A DNA stretch of 19,667 nt from Nitrosopumilales archaeon CG_4_9_14_0_2_um_filter_34_16. Lineage in GTDB: Archaea > Thermoproteota > Nitrososphaeria > Nitrososphaerales > Nitrosopumilaceae. The notes below the pieces were generated by a model. It was not told the origin of the DNA. It saw nothing but the letters and a program-made list of their open reading frames with translations, and ran no database searches. Position 1 is the stretch's first letter, and the number at the start of each line of letters is the position of its first letter. Shown piece after piece: positions 1 through 7,054 of this stretch. Position numbers and translations under genes: made by a program. The stretch lies in the NCBI GenBank assembly GCA_002788515.1, contig PFRJ01000090.1, forward strand, positions 1 through 19,667. The letters are read 5' to 3'.

Positions 1-429
1 TGTGATATCTGCTGGTATGAAACATGAGTTGTTGTTTTCACATCCTGGAGTTGAAGTTCCTGCTGGTATGTCAACATTGTGTGTTGTTGGTCCTACTGGT
101 TCTTTCATCATGGTCTCATCATGAGATTCCTCATGTGTTTCTTCCATGCTGATTTCCTCTTCAAGTTCCATAGATTTCATCTCATCACTTTCTTTAGTTT
201 TCTCCTCGACTTTTACCTCTTCCATTTTTAATGCCTCTTCCTTAACTTTTGCAGCTAAATCTGCACCAAAACTTGATGATGTTTTTGGCTCTGAGGAAGT
301 TTCAGATGAAACAATTGGAGTTGAGACAGAAGGAGAATAGTCAATAGAGTTTCCTGCAACAGCAATTCCTACACCCACTAGTGCAATTGCCATTGAGAAT
401 ACTATTGCTGCTTTGTCTATGCCTGCCAT
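1..429 (-). CDS. Cupredoxin-like membrane/secreted protein, N-terminal part (runs off the window)
   Basis: The first 143 codons are present and the frame is still open at base 1. Residues 5-27 form a hydrophobic segment that acts as a signal anchor or uncleaved signal peptide. Residues about 28-60 are Ser/Thr/Pro-rich, and residues about 60-110 are a strongly charged linker dominated by Glu, Lys and Met. From about 117 the sequence (THNVDIPAGTSTPGC, then a second Cys at 136 and FIPADIT) resembles the opening strand of the plastocyanin/azurin-like domains common in ammonia-oxidising archaea. In those proteins the copper site lies further downstream, here outside the window, so copper binding cannot be confirmed. 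If it binds copper it probably carries electrons or handles copper outside the membrane. The ATG at 429 is the first in-frame ATG ahead of the hydrophobic segment. The family call rests on memory of the thaumarchaeal motif. Confidence 0.75.
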   Translation of the reverse strand, partial: MAGIDKAAIVFSMAIALVGVGIAVAGNSIDYSPSVSTPIVSSETSSEPKTSSSFGADLAAKVKEEALKMEEVKVEEKTKESDEMKSMELEEEISMEETHEESHDETMMKEPVGPTTHNVDIPAGTSTPGCENNNSCFIPADIT

Positions 430-758
430 ATTTGATCCATGACTTTTTGCATGCTAAATAAATCTAATCGTTATATTCACGTTCAATTTTATCTGTTTTT
501 TCTAAAATCCATTATGTTTTTTTGAATTTTTCACTGATCGTTATTTTTGAACTGCATAATTTCTGCTATTTTTGAAATATTTACAAAAATTTCTATAATC
601 TCTTGAAAATCTCATATGATCGCTCTAATCAAACATTTAGTGTTGTCAATGATGTTGAACAACTCTTTCTTTTATCAATCTACCTCATAATAGAATTACA
701 AACTGCAAATGAGATGTCACCAAGTAACTAATCGTTTTTGGTCTTAATCTCTTTTGCA
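430..758. other. Gene-free intergenic stretch of 329 bases
   Basis: No convincing gene, tRNA or structured RNA was seen here on either strand. The stretch is very AT-rich with several T-runs. The part next to 430-480 must hold the promoter of the minus-strand cupredoxin-like gene; an AT-rich candidate (ATTTATTTAG read on the minus strand) lies about 30 bases before its ATG. The 8-mer ATCGTTAT occurs twice (near 468 and 537), without other support as an operator. Confidence 0.5.
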
Positions 759-1139
759 TCAAATATTTTCTTTGGCCAAGTTTTCACGTCTGTCAATTAA
801 TTCAAATTGAATTTTTATTTTTCTTTGATTTACTAGTTGTTTGATAAATTGTATGCGTTTTCCTATGAGTTTGTCATTTATTTCTAAATTAGATGTAATC
901 TGATCAAACATAATTTTTTCATCTAATTTAATTTTGACAGTATCTCCATTTTTTATCAAAAATATTCCTATTCCCCAAAACAGGCCTATGTGTAATGATA
1001 TGTATCTTGATTGCAATGTTGTAACTTTATCTCTGTACAAATCCACATGTGTTCTTTTTTGGCTAATTTTGGAATCGTTTGTTTGAATGACCCATGTGAT
1101 TTTTTCTGTATTTCCATCTGAATACAAAACATGGTTCAA
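759..1139 (-). CDS. Hypothetical protein, 126 aa, TTG start
   Basis: No family was recognised. The frame begins with TTG (Leu codon read as Met) at 1139; a stop lies two codons upstream and the next in-frame ATG is deep inside the protein, so TTG is the only sensible start. A clear TATA-like element about 30 bases upstream fits a leaderless TTG start. The protein has a hydrophobic patch near residues 49-62 (ISLHIGLFWGIGIFL), too short and irregular to call a membrane helix firmly. Its C-terminal half is basic and probably helical (residues about 90-126, rich in Lys, Arg, Gln). It could be a small beta-rich domain followed by a coiled helix. It faces the small gene at 1216 with 76 bases between the starts. 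Confidence 0.55.
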   Translation of the reverse strand: MNHVLYSDGNTEKITWVIQTNDSKISQKRTHVDLYRDKVTTLQSRYISLHIGLFWGIGIFLIKNGDTVKIKLDEKIMFDQITSNLEINDKLIGKRIQFIKQLVNQRKIKIQFELIDRRENLAKENI

Positions 1140-1161
1140 TTGTCAACCAAAAAGGGGTCTT

Positions 1162-1176
1162 TTGTTAATATATTTT
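1162..1176 (-). promoter_or_regulatory. Candidate TATA box for the 126-aa gene
   Basis: Read on the minus strand this is AAAATATATTAAC, centred about 30 bases before the TTG at 1139, which is the expected place for a leaderless archaeal promoter. It is nearly symmetric, so it might also help the plus-strand gene at 1216, though it lies about 46 bases from that start. Confidence 0.4.
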
Positions 1177-1215
1177 GAATCCCCCACTTATGATCAAAGA
1201 TTGAAAGGTGTATTC

Positions 1216-1422
1216 ATGCTTGAGTCGCACACATTCTTCTCAAAAATGGTAGATGAATTGGTAGAGTTCTCTGAATATGATCCAGAATTGGCAGATGGAA
1301 TAAAGTGGCTAGATGATCAGGCACAGAAAAAAGGAATCACTTTCTATGATATGGTTTTTGAAGTATTGTACAAACATGATGTCAATTCTAAAGCTAAGGA
1401 ATGGCTTAGTACTAGAAATTAA
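1216..1422 (+). CDS. Small conserved-looking hypothetical protein, 68 aa
   Basis: The frame is open from 1087, but translation before 1216 overlaps the opposite gene and its promoter and is not protein-like. The ATG at 1216 gives a compact acidic helical protein starting MLESHTFFSKMVDELVEF, with repeated amphipathic segments (residues 6-18, 25-45, 50-66). No Cys or metal motif is present. The stop codon is three bases from the stop of the convergent citrate synthase gene. Function is unknown; the clean codon use and helical pattern support a real gene. Confidence 0.65.
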   Translation: MLESHTFFSKMVDELVEFSEYDPELADGIKWLDDQAQKKGITFYDMVFEVLYKHDVNSKAKEWLSTRN

Positions 1423-1425
1423 AAC

Positions 1426-2589
1426 TTATTTTCTCAAATCAAGTGTTTTGTATTCACAACCTTCGGGCCCGCAATATTTTCCCACATAGGATGCTTTTGG
1501 TCTATACAGTGCAGGTTTTGGTGCCGCCTCTGCAAATTTTTCTTCAATGATATGAGCTGCCCATCCAACAACCCTTGAAATTGCAAAGATTGGTGTGTTA
1601 AGATCCATTGGAATTTTTAACATATAGTATAGTGACGCACTGTACAAATCAACATTTGGATAAATGTCTCTGTTTTTCTGTGATTTTATTTCGGCAATGG
1701 TTGCCATTTCAACTTTTTCTGTAATTGCAAACCATGGATCTTTGGTTTTTTCTGCCAGTTTCCTTGATAGCTCTTTTAGGACTTGTGCCCTTGGATCATA
1801 TGTTTTGTAAACTGCATGACCCATGCCCATAATTCTTTCCTCTTTGGCAATTTTTTCTTTGACCCAGTCTTCAGCTTTTTCTATATTTTCAATATCTAGT
1901 AACATCTTCATTACTTCTGTATTGGCACCACCGTGTAGTTCCCCACTTAGTGCCCCAATTGCCGCGCTGCATGCTGAGTACATATGTGCCCTAGTGGATG
2001 CTACTTGTCTTGCTGTAAATGTAGATGCGTTAAACGTGTGATCTGCATGAAGAATCAAACAAACATCGAATATTTTCTCGACTTCTGGATCTGGTTTTTC
2101 ACCTGACATCATGTATAGAAAATTTGCCGCATGACTCAATGAAGCATCAGGATCAACAATATCTAAACCATTTCTGATTCTATTCCAGCTTGCAATGATT
2201 GTGGGAACTTTGGCAATGATGTTGATTGCTTTATCATAACTTGCTTCCTTGTTTGCAAATTCTTCATCATAATATCCTGCAAGTGCTGCTACAAATGCCT
2301 GTAACATGTCCATTGGATCTGCATCTTTTCTCCAGTTTCCCATGTTTTTTTGCATTTGTTTTGGGATAAAGCGTGCATCTACTAGTTTAGCATTAAATTC
2401 ATCTAATTTTCCCTTGGTTGGCAATTCATCATAAAGAAGCAAATAGGCTGTCTCTTCAAATGTTGAATTTTTTGTAAGGTCTAAAATGTCATATCCACGA
2501 TAAATTAATCGTCCTCGTTCGCCATCAATATTGGAGATTCTAGTGTCTGCAACCTCGATTCCACGTAAACCGATATTTTTAGTCTCCAT
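1426..2589 (-). CDS. gltA: Citrate synthase
   Basis: Condenses acetyl-CoA and oxaloacetate to citrate and CoA; in an autotrophic archaeon this feeds 2-oxoglutarate and glutamate synthesis. The protein is 387 residues, the usual length for the archaeal/Gram-positive type. Catalytic residues are visible: His219 in ELHGGAN, His258 in GMGHAVYKTYDPRA and Asp314 in YPNVDLYSA. The signature HADHTFNASTFTAR starts at 181, and substrate-binding Arg residues lie in ISRVVGW (339) and YRP (363). The N-terminus GLRGIEVADTRIS is typical of the family and fixes the ATG at 2589. A 2-methylcitrate synthase role cannot be excluded by sequence, since the families overlap, but no prpB or prpD neighbour is present. 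The TATA box 28 bases upstream suggests a leaderless single-gene transcript. Confidence 0.97.
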   Translation of the reverse strand: METKNIGLRGIEVADTRISNIDGERGRLIYRGYDILDLTKNSTFEETAYLLLYDELPTKGKLDEFNAKLVDARFIPKQMQKNMGNWRKDADPMDMLQAFVAALAGYYDEEFANKEASYDKAINIIAKVPTIIASWNRIRNGLDIVDPDASLSHAANFLYMMSGEKPDPEVEKIFDVCLILHADHTFNASTFTARQVASTRAHMYSACSAAIGALSGELHGGANTEVMKMLLDIENIEKAEDWVKEKIAKEERIMGMGHAVYKTYDPRAQVLKELSRKLAEKTKDPWFAITEKVEMATIAEIKSQKNRDIYPNVDLYSASLYYMLKIPMDLNTPIFAISRVVGWAAHIIEEKFAEAAPKPALYRPKASYVGKYCGPEGCEYKTLDLRK

Positions 2590-2610
2590 GATGAGCCTAC
2601 GATAATTCTT

Positions 2611-2622
2611 CTATTATATTTT
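2611..2622 (-). promoter_or_regulatory. Candidate TATA box for gltA
   Basis: On the minus strand the sequence AAATATAATA is centred about 28 bases before the gltA ATG, the spacing expected when the transcript starts at the start codon. No other good candidate was seen between 2589 and 2683. Confidence 0.45.
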
Positions 2623-2682
2623 AGGTCTCATGATGTCTGCGAAGTTTAGTAATTAGTCTAATCTGCCAACTCTCGATCATAA

Positions 2683-2898
2683 ATGAGAATTTTTAATCAA
2701 AAACTAATGACTCCTAAAGAGCGTGAACATTTGCAAAAACTAGATGATCTGGTTCTAAACGCATCCTCTGAAGAGTTGATGAAAATTCAAGAAATTGATT
2801 ATCAAACTCAATTGGAAGGGTTGTCATTTTATAGTGTATATCTTGATTCAAGCTCACTGGTAAATCAAAACATCAAAAAATCTTCTAAAAAATCCTAG
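2683..2898 (+). CDS. Small hypothetical protein, 71 aa
   Basis: No family was recognised. The protein begins MRIFNQKLMTPKEREHLQKL and looks helical, with an acidic amphipathic middle (residues about 10-45) and a Lys/Ser-rich end (KKSSKKS). It is divergent from gltA with 93 bases between the starts. The next gene (DHH phosphoesterase) starts 45 bases after its stop and has its own promoter-like element, so cotranscription is uncertain. The Lys/Ser-rich end resembles the N-terminal tail of the next protein, which may simply reflect A-rich DNA. Confidence 0.6.
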   Translation: MRIFNQKLMTPKEREHLQKLDDLVLNASSEELMKIQEIDYQTQLEGLSFYSVYLDSSSLVNQNIKKSSKKS

Positions 2899-2904
2899 AT
2901 GCAT

Positions 2905-2919
2905 TCTTACTTTAAATGA
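2905..2919 (+). promoter_or_regulatory. Candidate TATA box for the DHH phosphoesterase gene
   Basis: The sequence TTACTTTAAA is centred about 30 bases before the TTG start at 2944. It supports a leaderless transcript beginning at or near this TTG. Confidence 0.35.
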
Positions 2920-2943
2920 GGGTCTCTAATTTTTTAATTTGTA

Positions 2944-4053
2944 TTGGCATCTTCTAAAACTAAATCTACATCTAAAAAAATTTCTAAAACTAGTGGTGTT
3001 AAAAAAACAACAAAAAAATCAAATATTAAAAAAACAACAAAAACATCGATCAAATTATCTTCAAAAAAACCTACTCAAAGAACCAAAATAGTCTGCATTT
3101 CTCACAAAGAAGACTGTGATGGTATTAGCTCTGCAGCATTAATCCGTCAAGCTTTTGGCGGTGATGCAATCCTTGTAGACTATCCTGGTCAAATGGAGGC
3201 TCTAAACCAGATAGTACATGATGAAAAACTCAAATCCCTTTTCATATGTGATTTAGGTTTAAGCAAAAAAACCCAAGATGAATTTATTGATATTTTATCA
3301 ACTTTGAGAAAAAATAAAGTTTCGATTACTTACATTGATCATCATGATATTGATCCTACTGTTGTAAAGTCATTGGAAAAAATCAAGGTAAAAGTCATTC
3401 ATGATATCAATGAATGCACCACTGTTCAAGTATACAATGCATACAAATCCAAATTAAATGATCATGCCTCATTTGTTGCAACGTGTGCTGCTATTACTGA
3501 TTATATGGAAGATAGACCCCTTGGCTCAAAGTTACTTCAAATTTATGACCGACAATTTGCTTTGATTAGTGCTACTGTTCTTACTTACAATATTGTGGGG
3601 CATCAAAAAGAACCTGATTATTTACTATACTTAGTTGAAGAATTAGCTGATTCTAAATTCCCACATGACATTCCAAATACATACGAGTTTGCACAAATTC
3701 AAGTGGAAAAACTATCTCAGATGATTGCTAAAGTAAAGAAAGGAATGAAGACGATGAAGAATCTAGGCTATATGGAAATTTTAGATGCTGGTGCTAGCGG
3801 TGCGGTCAATTTTGTTATGGGATTATCTGGCAAGGATGTCGGCGTTGCATACAAAGAACGCGTTGATCATGGCATTTATGCTGTCTCAGTTAGAGGTTCT
3901 AAGAATTGTAAGGTTCATTTGGGTAAAATTGTAAATATTTTGGCAACTAGTCTTGGTGGTTCTGGTGGCGGTCATGATAAAGCATGTGGTGCTGTAGTTC
4001 CAAAACCAAAAATAAAAAAATTCATCACCGAATTAAACAAGCAAATAAAATAA
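2944..4053 (+). CDS. DHH/DHHA1 family phosphoesterase with Lys-rich N-terminal tail
   Basis: A metal-dependent phosphodiesterase of the RecJ/nanoRNase superfamily, probably acting on single-stranded nucleic acid or short oligonucleotides. Motif I is SHKEDCDGISS (His54, Asp57, Asp59), motif II is ICDLGLS (Asp103), motif III is YIDHHD (Asp132-His133-His134), and a further acidic motif is AAITDYMED (about 183-190). The DHHA1 substrate-binding loop GGSGGGHDKACG sits at 338-349. All key residues are present. Residues 1-47 are a low-complexity Lys/Ser/Thr tail, probably disordered and nucleic-acid binding. The start is TTG at 2944; no ATG occurs before residue 84, which is inside the catalytic fold. 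The exact subfamily (archaeal RecJ/GAN-like, nanoRNase or other) cannot be set by eye. No operon partner is evident; a minus-strand gene ends four bases after its stop. Confidence 0.88.
   Translation: MASSKTKSTSKKISKTSGVKKTTKKSNIKKTTKTSIKLSSKKPTQRTKIVCISHKEDCDGISSAALIRQAFGGDAILVDYPGQMEALNQIVHDEKLKSLFICDLGLSKKTQDEFIDILSTLRKNKVSITYIDHHDIDPTVVKSLEKIKVKVIHDINECTTVQVYNAYKSKLNDHASFVATCAAITDYMEDRPLGSKLLQIYDRQFALISATVLTYNIVGHQKEPDYLLYLVEELADSKFPHDIPNTYEFAQIQVEKLSQMIAKVKKGMKTMKNLGYMEILDAGASGAVNFVMGLSGKDVGVAYKERVDHGIYAVSVRGSKNCKVHLGKIVNILATSLGGSGGGHDKACGAVVPKPKIKKFITELNKQIK
2999..3043 (+). repeat. Two 18-base direct repeats in the Lys-rich tail
   Basis: The sequence TTAAAAAAACAACAAAAA occurs at 2999-3016 and again at 3026-3043, offset by 27 bases (nine codons). 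It encodes the Lys-Lys-Thr-Thr-Lys segments of the tail. This looks like a small in-frame duplication or slippage product that lengthened the tail. Confidence 0.7.
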
Positions 4054-4057
4054 TCTC

Positions 4058-4426
4058 TTAATCTAATTTAATTGAGAATGCAAAAAATTCTCCCTTGTTT
4101 TTACTAACAAGTCTTGCGATTTTAGCCATAAATCCATATTTTTTATCTCTCCATTTTACTGCCTCTTTGGTTTGCTCATCTGTCAGAATTTTTGCAGTTC
4201 CTGACGCCCATTCGCCTATGACTTTGCCTTTCATTGTACATAGTGCAATTTTTACCTGAAGATTTTTTTGCAATCTTTTTACTTTTCCTGTTCTATACCG
4301 TGTTACAACATAAACTAAATTGTCTTTTACTACAAACCAGACTGGTGTTTTAACTGGTTGATTGTTCTCTCTGTATGTCTCAAGTGAAATATATTTTTTA
4401 GATTCTATGTCTTCTAAAGTAAACAT
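4058..4426 (-). CDS. PPOX-class F420/FMN-binding split-barrel protein
   Basis: A small flavin/deazaflavin-binding split-barrel protein of the pyridoxamine-phosphate-oxidase-like superfamily. The run ISLETYRENNQPVKTPVWF (13-31) is the typical opening of the PPOX-class F420-dependent oxidoreductases of the Rv2061/Rv2074 group. It is followed by YVVTRYRTGKVKRLQKN, which matches the cofactor phosphate-binding region, and GEWASGTAKIL. At 122 residues it is close to the usual 120-140. Thaumarchaea make F420, so F420 is the likelier cofactor; the substrate is unknown. The gene starts 23 bases after the stop of the upstream PEFG protein gene on the same strand. It could be cotranscribed, but a TATA-like GTATTAATTC about 24 bases before the ATG could give its own transcript. 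Confidence 0.85.
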   Translation of the reverse strand: MFTLEDIESKKYISLETYRENNQPVKTPVWFVVKDNLVYVVTRYRTGKVKRLQKNLQVKIALCTMKGKVIGEWASGTAKILTDEQTKEAVKWRDKKYGFMAKIARLVSKNKGEFFAFSIKLD

Positions 4427-4449
4427 ACCTGTTTTGTTGTTTCCAAGAA

Positions 4450-5265
4450 TTAATACCTCGGTAGTATTGCAAGTTTTGATTTTGTTGCAACTATGATGGA
4501 AATGATTGATATTATCATAATTAATGATGCTATGATTCCAAATTCTGGTACTACTAGACCATCTTTAATTTCAACTTGAATTGATTTTTTGTGTTCTGAT
4601 GCTATTCCTTGATTTGCAGTAATTGTGTAAATTCCGTCTTCTTTCCACATTTGACCTCCTGTCTTAATCTCTATCTCAAAATCGCCATTAATACCTGGAG
4701 TGATTTGTGCAATGCTTACTAAATTCCCATTTGGCGATTTTACCATTAATGTAATGTCTGAATTTCTAAAATTTGTATTTCCGGTAACTGCAATCACATC
4801 TGAACCATTAATTGCATCTGCTGACATTAAAATTCCACTTGTGTTTGCTGGTTCTTTTTCTGTAATTGGATTTTCTTGAATTGGTGGCAATACTTGATTT
4901 CTTGGCATTTCTTGTGATGTGACAGTAAACTCTACTTGTGAAGTAACCTGTGTATCTTCATGACTTACAATTATGGTGTATGTTCCAGTTTGAAAACTTG
5001 GAATTGTTGGATGTAGCAATTTTCTAAAAGTTCCATCATCTGTTATTGCAACCATTGGGCTGTAGACAATGGCTCCATCTGGTGCAATAACTGAAAGTTT
5101 GACTGGTTTGTATTTTGACACATCCGTAATTTTACCTGTAACAAGCACTGAATCTAGCGATTTGATGTTTTCTTCAGATATCCCTACTTGTATAGTGGAT
5201 TCTGCAAATACTGAAGTTGACATTACTGAAAATACAATTAAAAACAACAGTAGAGCCTTAAGCAT
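4450..5265 (-). CDS. Secreted surface protein with PEFG-type C-terminal sorting signal
   Basis: A 271-residue exported protein. Residues 1-22 form a signal peptide ending at a likely Ala-X-Ala-type site (SVFAES). Two Ig-like or macroglobulin-like beta domains follow, at about 24-116 and 145-233; each has phrases such as VLVTGKITD/VIAVTGNT, APDG/SPNG and GTYTIIV/GIYTITA, so the second looks like a repeat of the first. A Pro/Gln/Glu-rich linker (118-142) joins them. The C-terminus has VVPEFG at 238-243, then a hydrophobic helix (244-260) and a basic stop (KSK). This is the PEFG-CTERM arrangement known in thaumarchaea, thought to direct processing or anchoring by an archaeosortase. The protein is probably displayed on the cell surface; the ligand is unknown. 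A 12-residue extension after the helix (LAILPRY end) is slightly longer than usual. Confidence 0.85.
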   Translation of the reverse strand: MLKALLLFLIVFSVMSTSVFAESTIQVGISEENIKSLDSVLVTGKITDVSKYKPVKLSVIAPDGAIVYSPMVAITDDGTFRKLLHPTIPSFQTGTYTIIVSHEDTQVTSQVEFTVTSQEMPRNQVLPPIQENPITEKEPANTSGILMSADAINGSDVIAVTGNTNFRNSDITLMVKSPNGNLVSIAQITPGINGDFEIEIKTGGQMWKEDGIYTITANQGIASEHKKSIQVEIKDGLVVPEFGIIASLIMIISIISIIVATKSKLAILPRY

Positions 5266-5285
5266 TTTTTCTGATGAATTCTATC

Positions 5286-5297
5286 TGTATATGAATT
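5286..5297. promoter_or_regulatory. Near-symmetric TATA element between divergent starts
   Basis: CTGTATATGA is centred about 27 bases from the minus-strand ATG at 5265 and about 28 bases from the plus-strand ATG at 5318. It could serve as a leaderless promoter in either direction. The centre TATATA is self-complementary. Confidence 0.35.
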
Positions 5298-5317
5298 ATC
5301 CTTATATTTTCATAGAC

Positions 5318-5398
5318 ATGTTCTTATCTTTCCTATTTGGTATGTTGGCTGTTTTCGTTTCTATAGACTTTTTCACCATTCAAACTGGAATAATGTAA
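5318..5398 (+). CDS. Possible 26-aa hydrophobic small membrane protein
   Basis: The predicted peptide starts MFLSFLFGMLAVFVSIDFF, then a short polar end, so it would be a single-span membrane peptide with one internal Asp. The TATA-like element lies 28 bases upstream of the ATG, the position expected for leaderless expression. An in-frame ATG at 5291 would lengthen it to 35 residues but would overlap that element. T-rich DNA easily gives hydrophobic frames by chance, so this remains a guess; conservation in related genomes would decide. Confidence 0.3.
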   Translation: MFLSFLFGMLAVFVSIDFFTIQTGIM

Positions 5399-5499
5399 TG
5401 TATGTGTCCTATCTATAAAATCAAACTGTAATGCCGGATCTTTTCATGATTGCATTGTTAATATGGGTTAGAATGCTAAAAATTATTTAAGAAAATCAC

Positions 5500-5955
5500 T
5501 TATTCTGAAAATTCAACAATGGCGTCAATTTCAGTCATTGAGTCTAATGGCAAACAAGCAACACCTAATGCAATTCTTGAATGTTTTCCTTTTTCCCCAA
5601 ATAATTCAAAAAATAAATCCGAGGCGGCATTGATTACTTTTGGATGTTGTGAAAATTCTGGTGTAGAATTTACAAATCCTGACAATCTTACAATTTTTGT
5701 AACTTTGTCTAAATTGCCTACTTCTCTTTTAATTTGAGCTAAAATGTTGATTGCACACATTCTTGCTGATTTTTGAGCGACTTCCAAGTTGTCATCTGAA
5801 ACTTTTCCCGTAAACATGACTTTTCCATTTTCCATTGGTATTTGCCCTGAGATAAACAACAAATTTCCTGTTTTTACTGCAGGAATGTATGATCCTGCCG
5901 GTGTTGGTGGTATTGGTAGCGTAATACCTAATGTCTCTAGTTTTTCCTCAATCAT
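5500..5955 (-). CDS. RidA/YjgF/YER057c/UK114 family protein
   Basis: A trimeric cytosolic protein of the reactive-intermediate deaminase family, which hydrolyses enamine/imine intermediates made by PLP enzymes. The protein is 151 residues, matching the longer subgroup that carries an extra N-terminal segment. It has GNLLFISGQIP (30-40), the hydrophobic strand that opens the fold, and HSRIALGVACLP (125-136), where Arg127 corresponds to the catalytic Arg that binds the substrate carboxylate. Glu142 in TEIDAIVEF closes the active site. The ATG at 5955 fits the usual start (MIEEKLETLGITLP). A gap of 53 bases separates it from the upstream minus-strand gene, so it may be transcribed alone. Some members lack deaminase activity, so the substrate is not certain. 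Confidence 0.92.
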   Translation of the reverse strand: MIEEKLETLGITLPIPPTPAGSYIPAVKTGNLLFISGQIPMENGKVMFTGKVSDDNLEVAQKSARMCAINILAQIKREVGNLDKVTKIVRLSGFVNSTPEFSQHPKVINAASDLFFELFGEKGKHSRIALGVACLPLDSMTEIDAIVEFSE

Positions 5956-6008
5956 GATTATCCTGTTAAATTTTTGTCTGATTTTAGTTTTTACATTCTT
6001 TGGGCTTT

Positions 6009-6617
6009 TTAGAATTTCAGAAATCCTGCCTTTGGAATTTTATTACTAAATTCTCTTTGTAACACTATTCTTTCATTTGTTTTTCTCTCACCAAGTAATT
6101 TTTGATTTACATCTTCCATGAATTCACTGATTTGCTCAAAGCATTTTTTTAATTCTTTTTTTAATTCGCTATCTTCTGCTTCTTCTTTCATCCATAGAAT
6201 TGATGATGCAAGATTAAACATCTCTGACATCCCTTCTAGCAATGATTCATAATCTATTTTGGTATATTTGCTAAATTTGTGTGATGTAAGATCTTTTGAT
6301 ATGTCTAAAAATATTTTTTTGTTTTCAACATTTTTCAATGCTTTCTTTATTTTTGATTCATATGTGAAAATTATGTTGTTGATGAATCCAAGTTGATCTT
6401 CTAATGTATTGTGATATCTTCTTTCATAATATGCCTCATTTTTGTAACCATATTTTTTGATGAACCCTAATACCTCCATCTTTTTTAACACTTCTTTAAA
6501 CTTGGTTCTGGCGTATCTTTTCTTATTCTCATTTGGACAATTTTTCCAAATGTCTTCAAAATAGTTTTTTTCACTAGTCATACACTTCAAAATGTCTGCA
6601 ATGGCAATTGTCTGCAT
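6009..6617 (-). CDS. Hypothetical protein with possible winged-helix N-terminus, 202 aa
   Basis: No family was recognised with confidence. The first 70 residues (MQTIAIADILKCM, then YARTKFKEVLKKMEVLGF at about 35-52 followed by IKKYGYKNEAYYERRY) read like a winged-helix DNA-binding domain: helices, a recognition-type helix, then a short basic wing. Residues about 72-185 are long, charged helices (EDQLGFINNIIFTYESKIKK; SELKKELKKCFEQISEFM) that may form a coiled coil or dimerisation bundle. The likely role is a small transcription factor, by inference only. The ATG at 6617 gives the full N-terminal helix; Met13 (start at 6581) is an alternative. It lies 53 bases upstream of the RidA gene on the same strand. 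Confidence 0.65.
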   Translation of the reverse strand: MQTIAIADILKCMTSEKNYFEDIWKNCPNENKKRYARTKFKEVLKKMEVLGFIKKYGYKNEAYYERRYHNTLEDQLGFINNIIFTYESKIKKALKNVENKKIFLDISKDLTSHKFSKYTKIDYESLLEGMSEMFNLASSILWMKEEAEDSELKKELKKCFEQISEFMEDVNQKLLGERKTNERIVLQREFSNKIPKAGFLKF

Positions 6618-6748
6618 GACCTGTTTGTTTATTTTGAATTATTTATTGCTGGTCATTTCAAATCTTAAGTTTTTTATGCGTATTTCATTGCTACCTATTC
6701 TCTTAGATTCTCTAAACTATTCTATTTTGAGCATTTGGTACATCTTTG

Positions 6749-6760
6749 TTATTATATTAT
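6749..6760 (+). promoter_or_regulatory. Candidate TATA box for the 35-aa gene
   Basis: TATTATATTAT is a strong AT-rich TATA-like element centred about 36 bases before the ATG at 6791, which would give a short leader of about ten bases. Confidence 0.35.
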
Positions 6761-6790
6761 GTAATCAACATCTGACTTCTAATTTTAGAT

Positions 6791-6898
6791 ATGCTGTATC
6801 ATGATGAAGAACTAGATGAGGATGCATTACGCATATGTTTTGAAAAGTTAGACCCTGAAACTATTGAATTAATCAAATTAGAGTATGAAAATGATTGA
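6791..6898 (+). CDS. Probable acidic small protein, 35 aa
   Basis: The frame encodes a peptide beginning MLYHDEELDEDALRICFEKL and ending in LEYEND. It is strongly acidic and has the pattern of two short amphipathic helices around a DP turn. A stop codon lies six codons upstream of the ATG, so this is the only start. The composition is unlike the chance hydrophobic or Lys-rich frames of this AT-rich DNA, and a good TATA element precedes it. Function is unknown; a small acidic binding partner or regulator is possible. Confidence 0.5.
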   Translation: MLYHDEELDEDALRICFEKLDPETIELIKLEYEND

Positions 6899-7054
6899 TG
6901 AAAAAATTGGCAAAGGCTGTCTCATTATACATTAAGAGAAATCTTAGATGCAAAACCCCTTTTCAAAACACTTCAGATTTTATTTCATATATTGCATATA
7001 AGGAGTCTAAAAGAAAATCAGTTTGATATTTTGATAGTTTATGCTGTTATTTTA

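Larger units (their letters stand above)
6618..7054. other. 437-base region between larger genes, holding one probable small gene
   Basis: Apart from the 35-codon frame at 6791-6898 and its TATA element, no gene was seen. The flank at 6618-6650 holds AT-rich promoter-like sequence (AATAAATAATTC on the minus strand) for the 202-aa gene. The end at 7003-7054 is T-rich on the plus strand and may stop transcription of the small gene. Confidence 0.4.

Noticed and set aside
1087..1215. Upstream extension of the 68-aa gene to the ATG at 1087
   Set aside because: The extension is antisense to the neighbouring gene and covers its promoter; its translation does not look like protein.
5431..5490. A 19-residue hydrophobic frame (MPDLFMIALLIWVRMLKII)
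   Set aside because: Too short, and the TATA-like element lies only about 14 bases before it, which is too close for transcription to include its start.
6592..6804. Hydrophobic 70-codon frame on the plus strand
   Set aside because: The hydrophobic residues come from T-rich intergenic DNA. It overlaps the start of the 202-aa gene and the promoter and start of the better 35-aa frame.
6898..7002. A 34-codon frame overlapping the stop of the 35-aa gene (TGATG)
   Set aside because: The overlap looks like translational coupling, but the second half is a chance run of aromatic and hydrophobic residues from AT-rich sequence.
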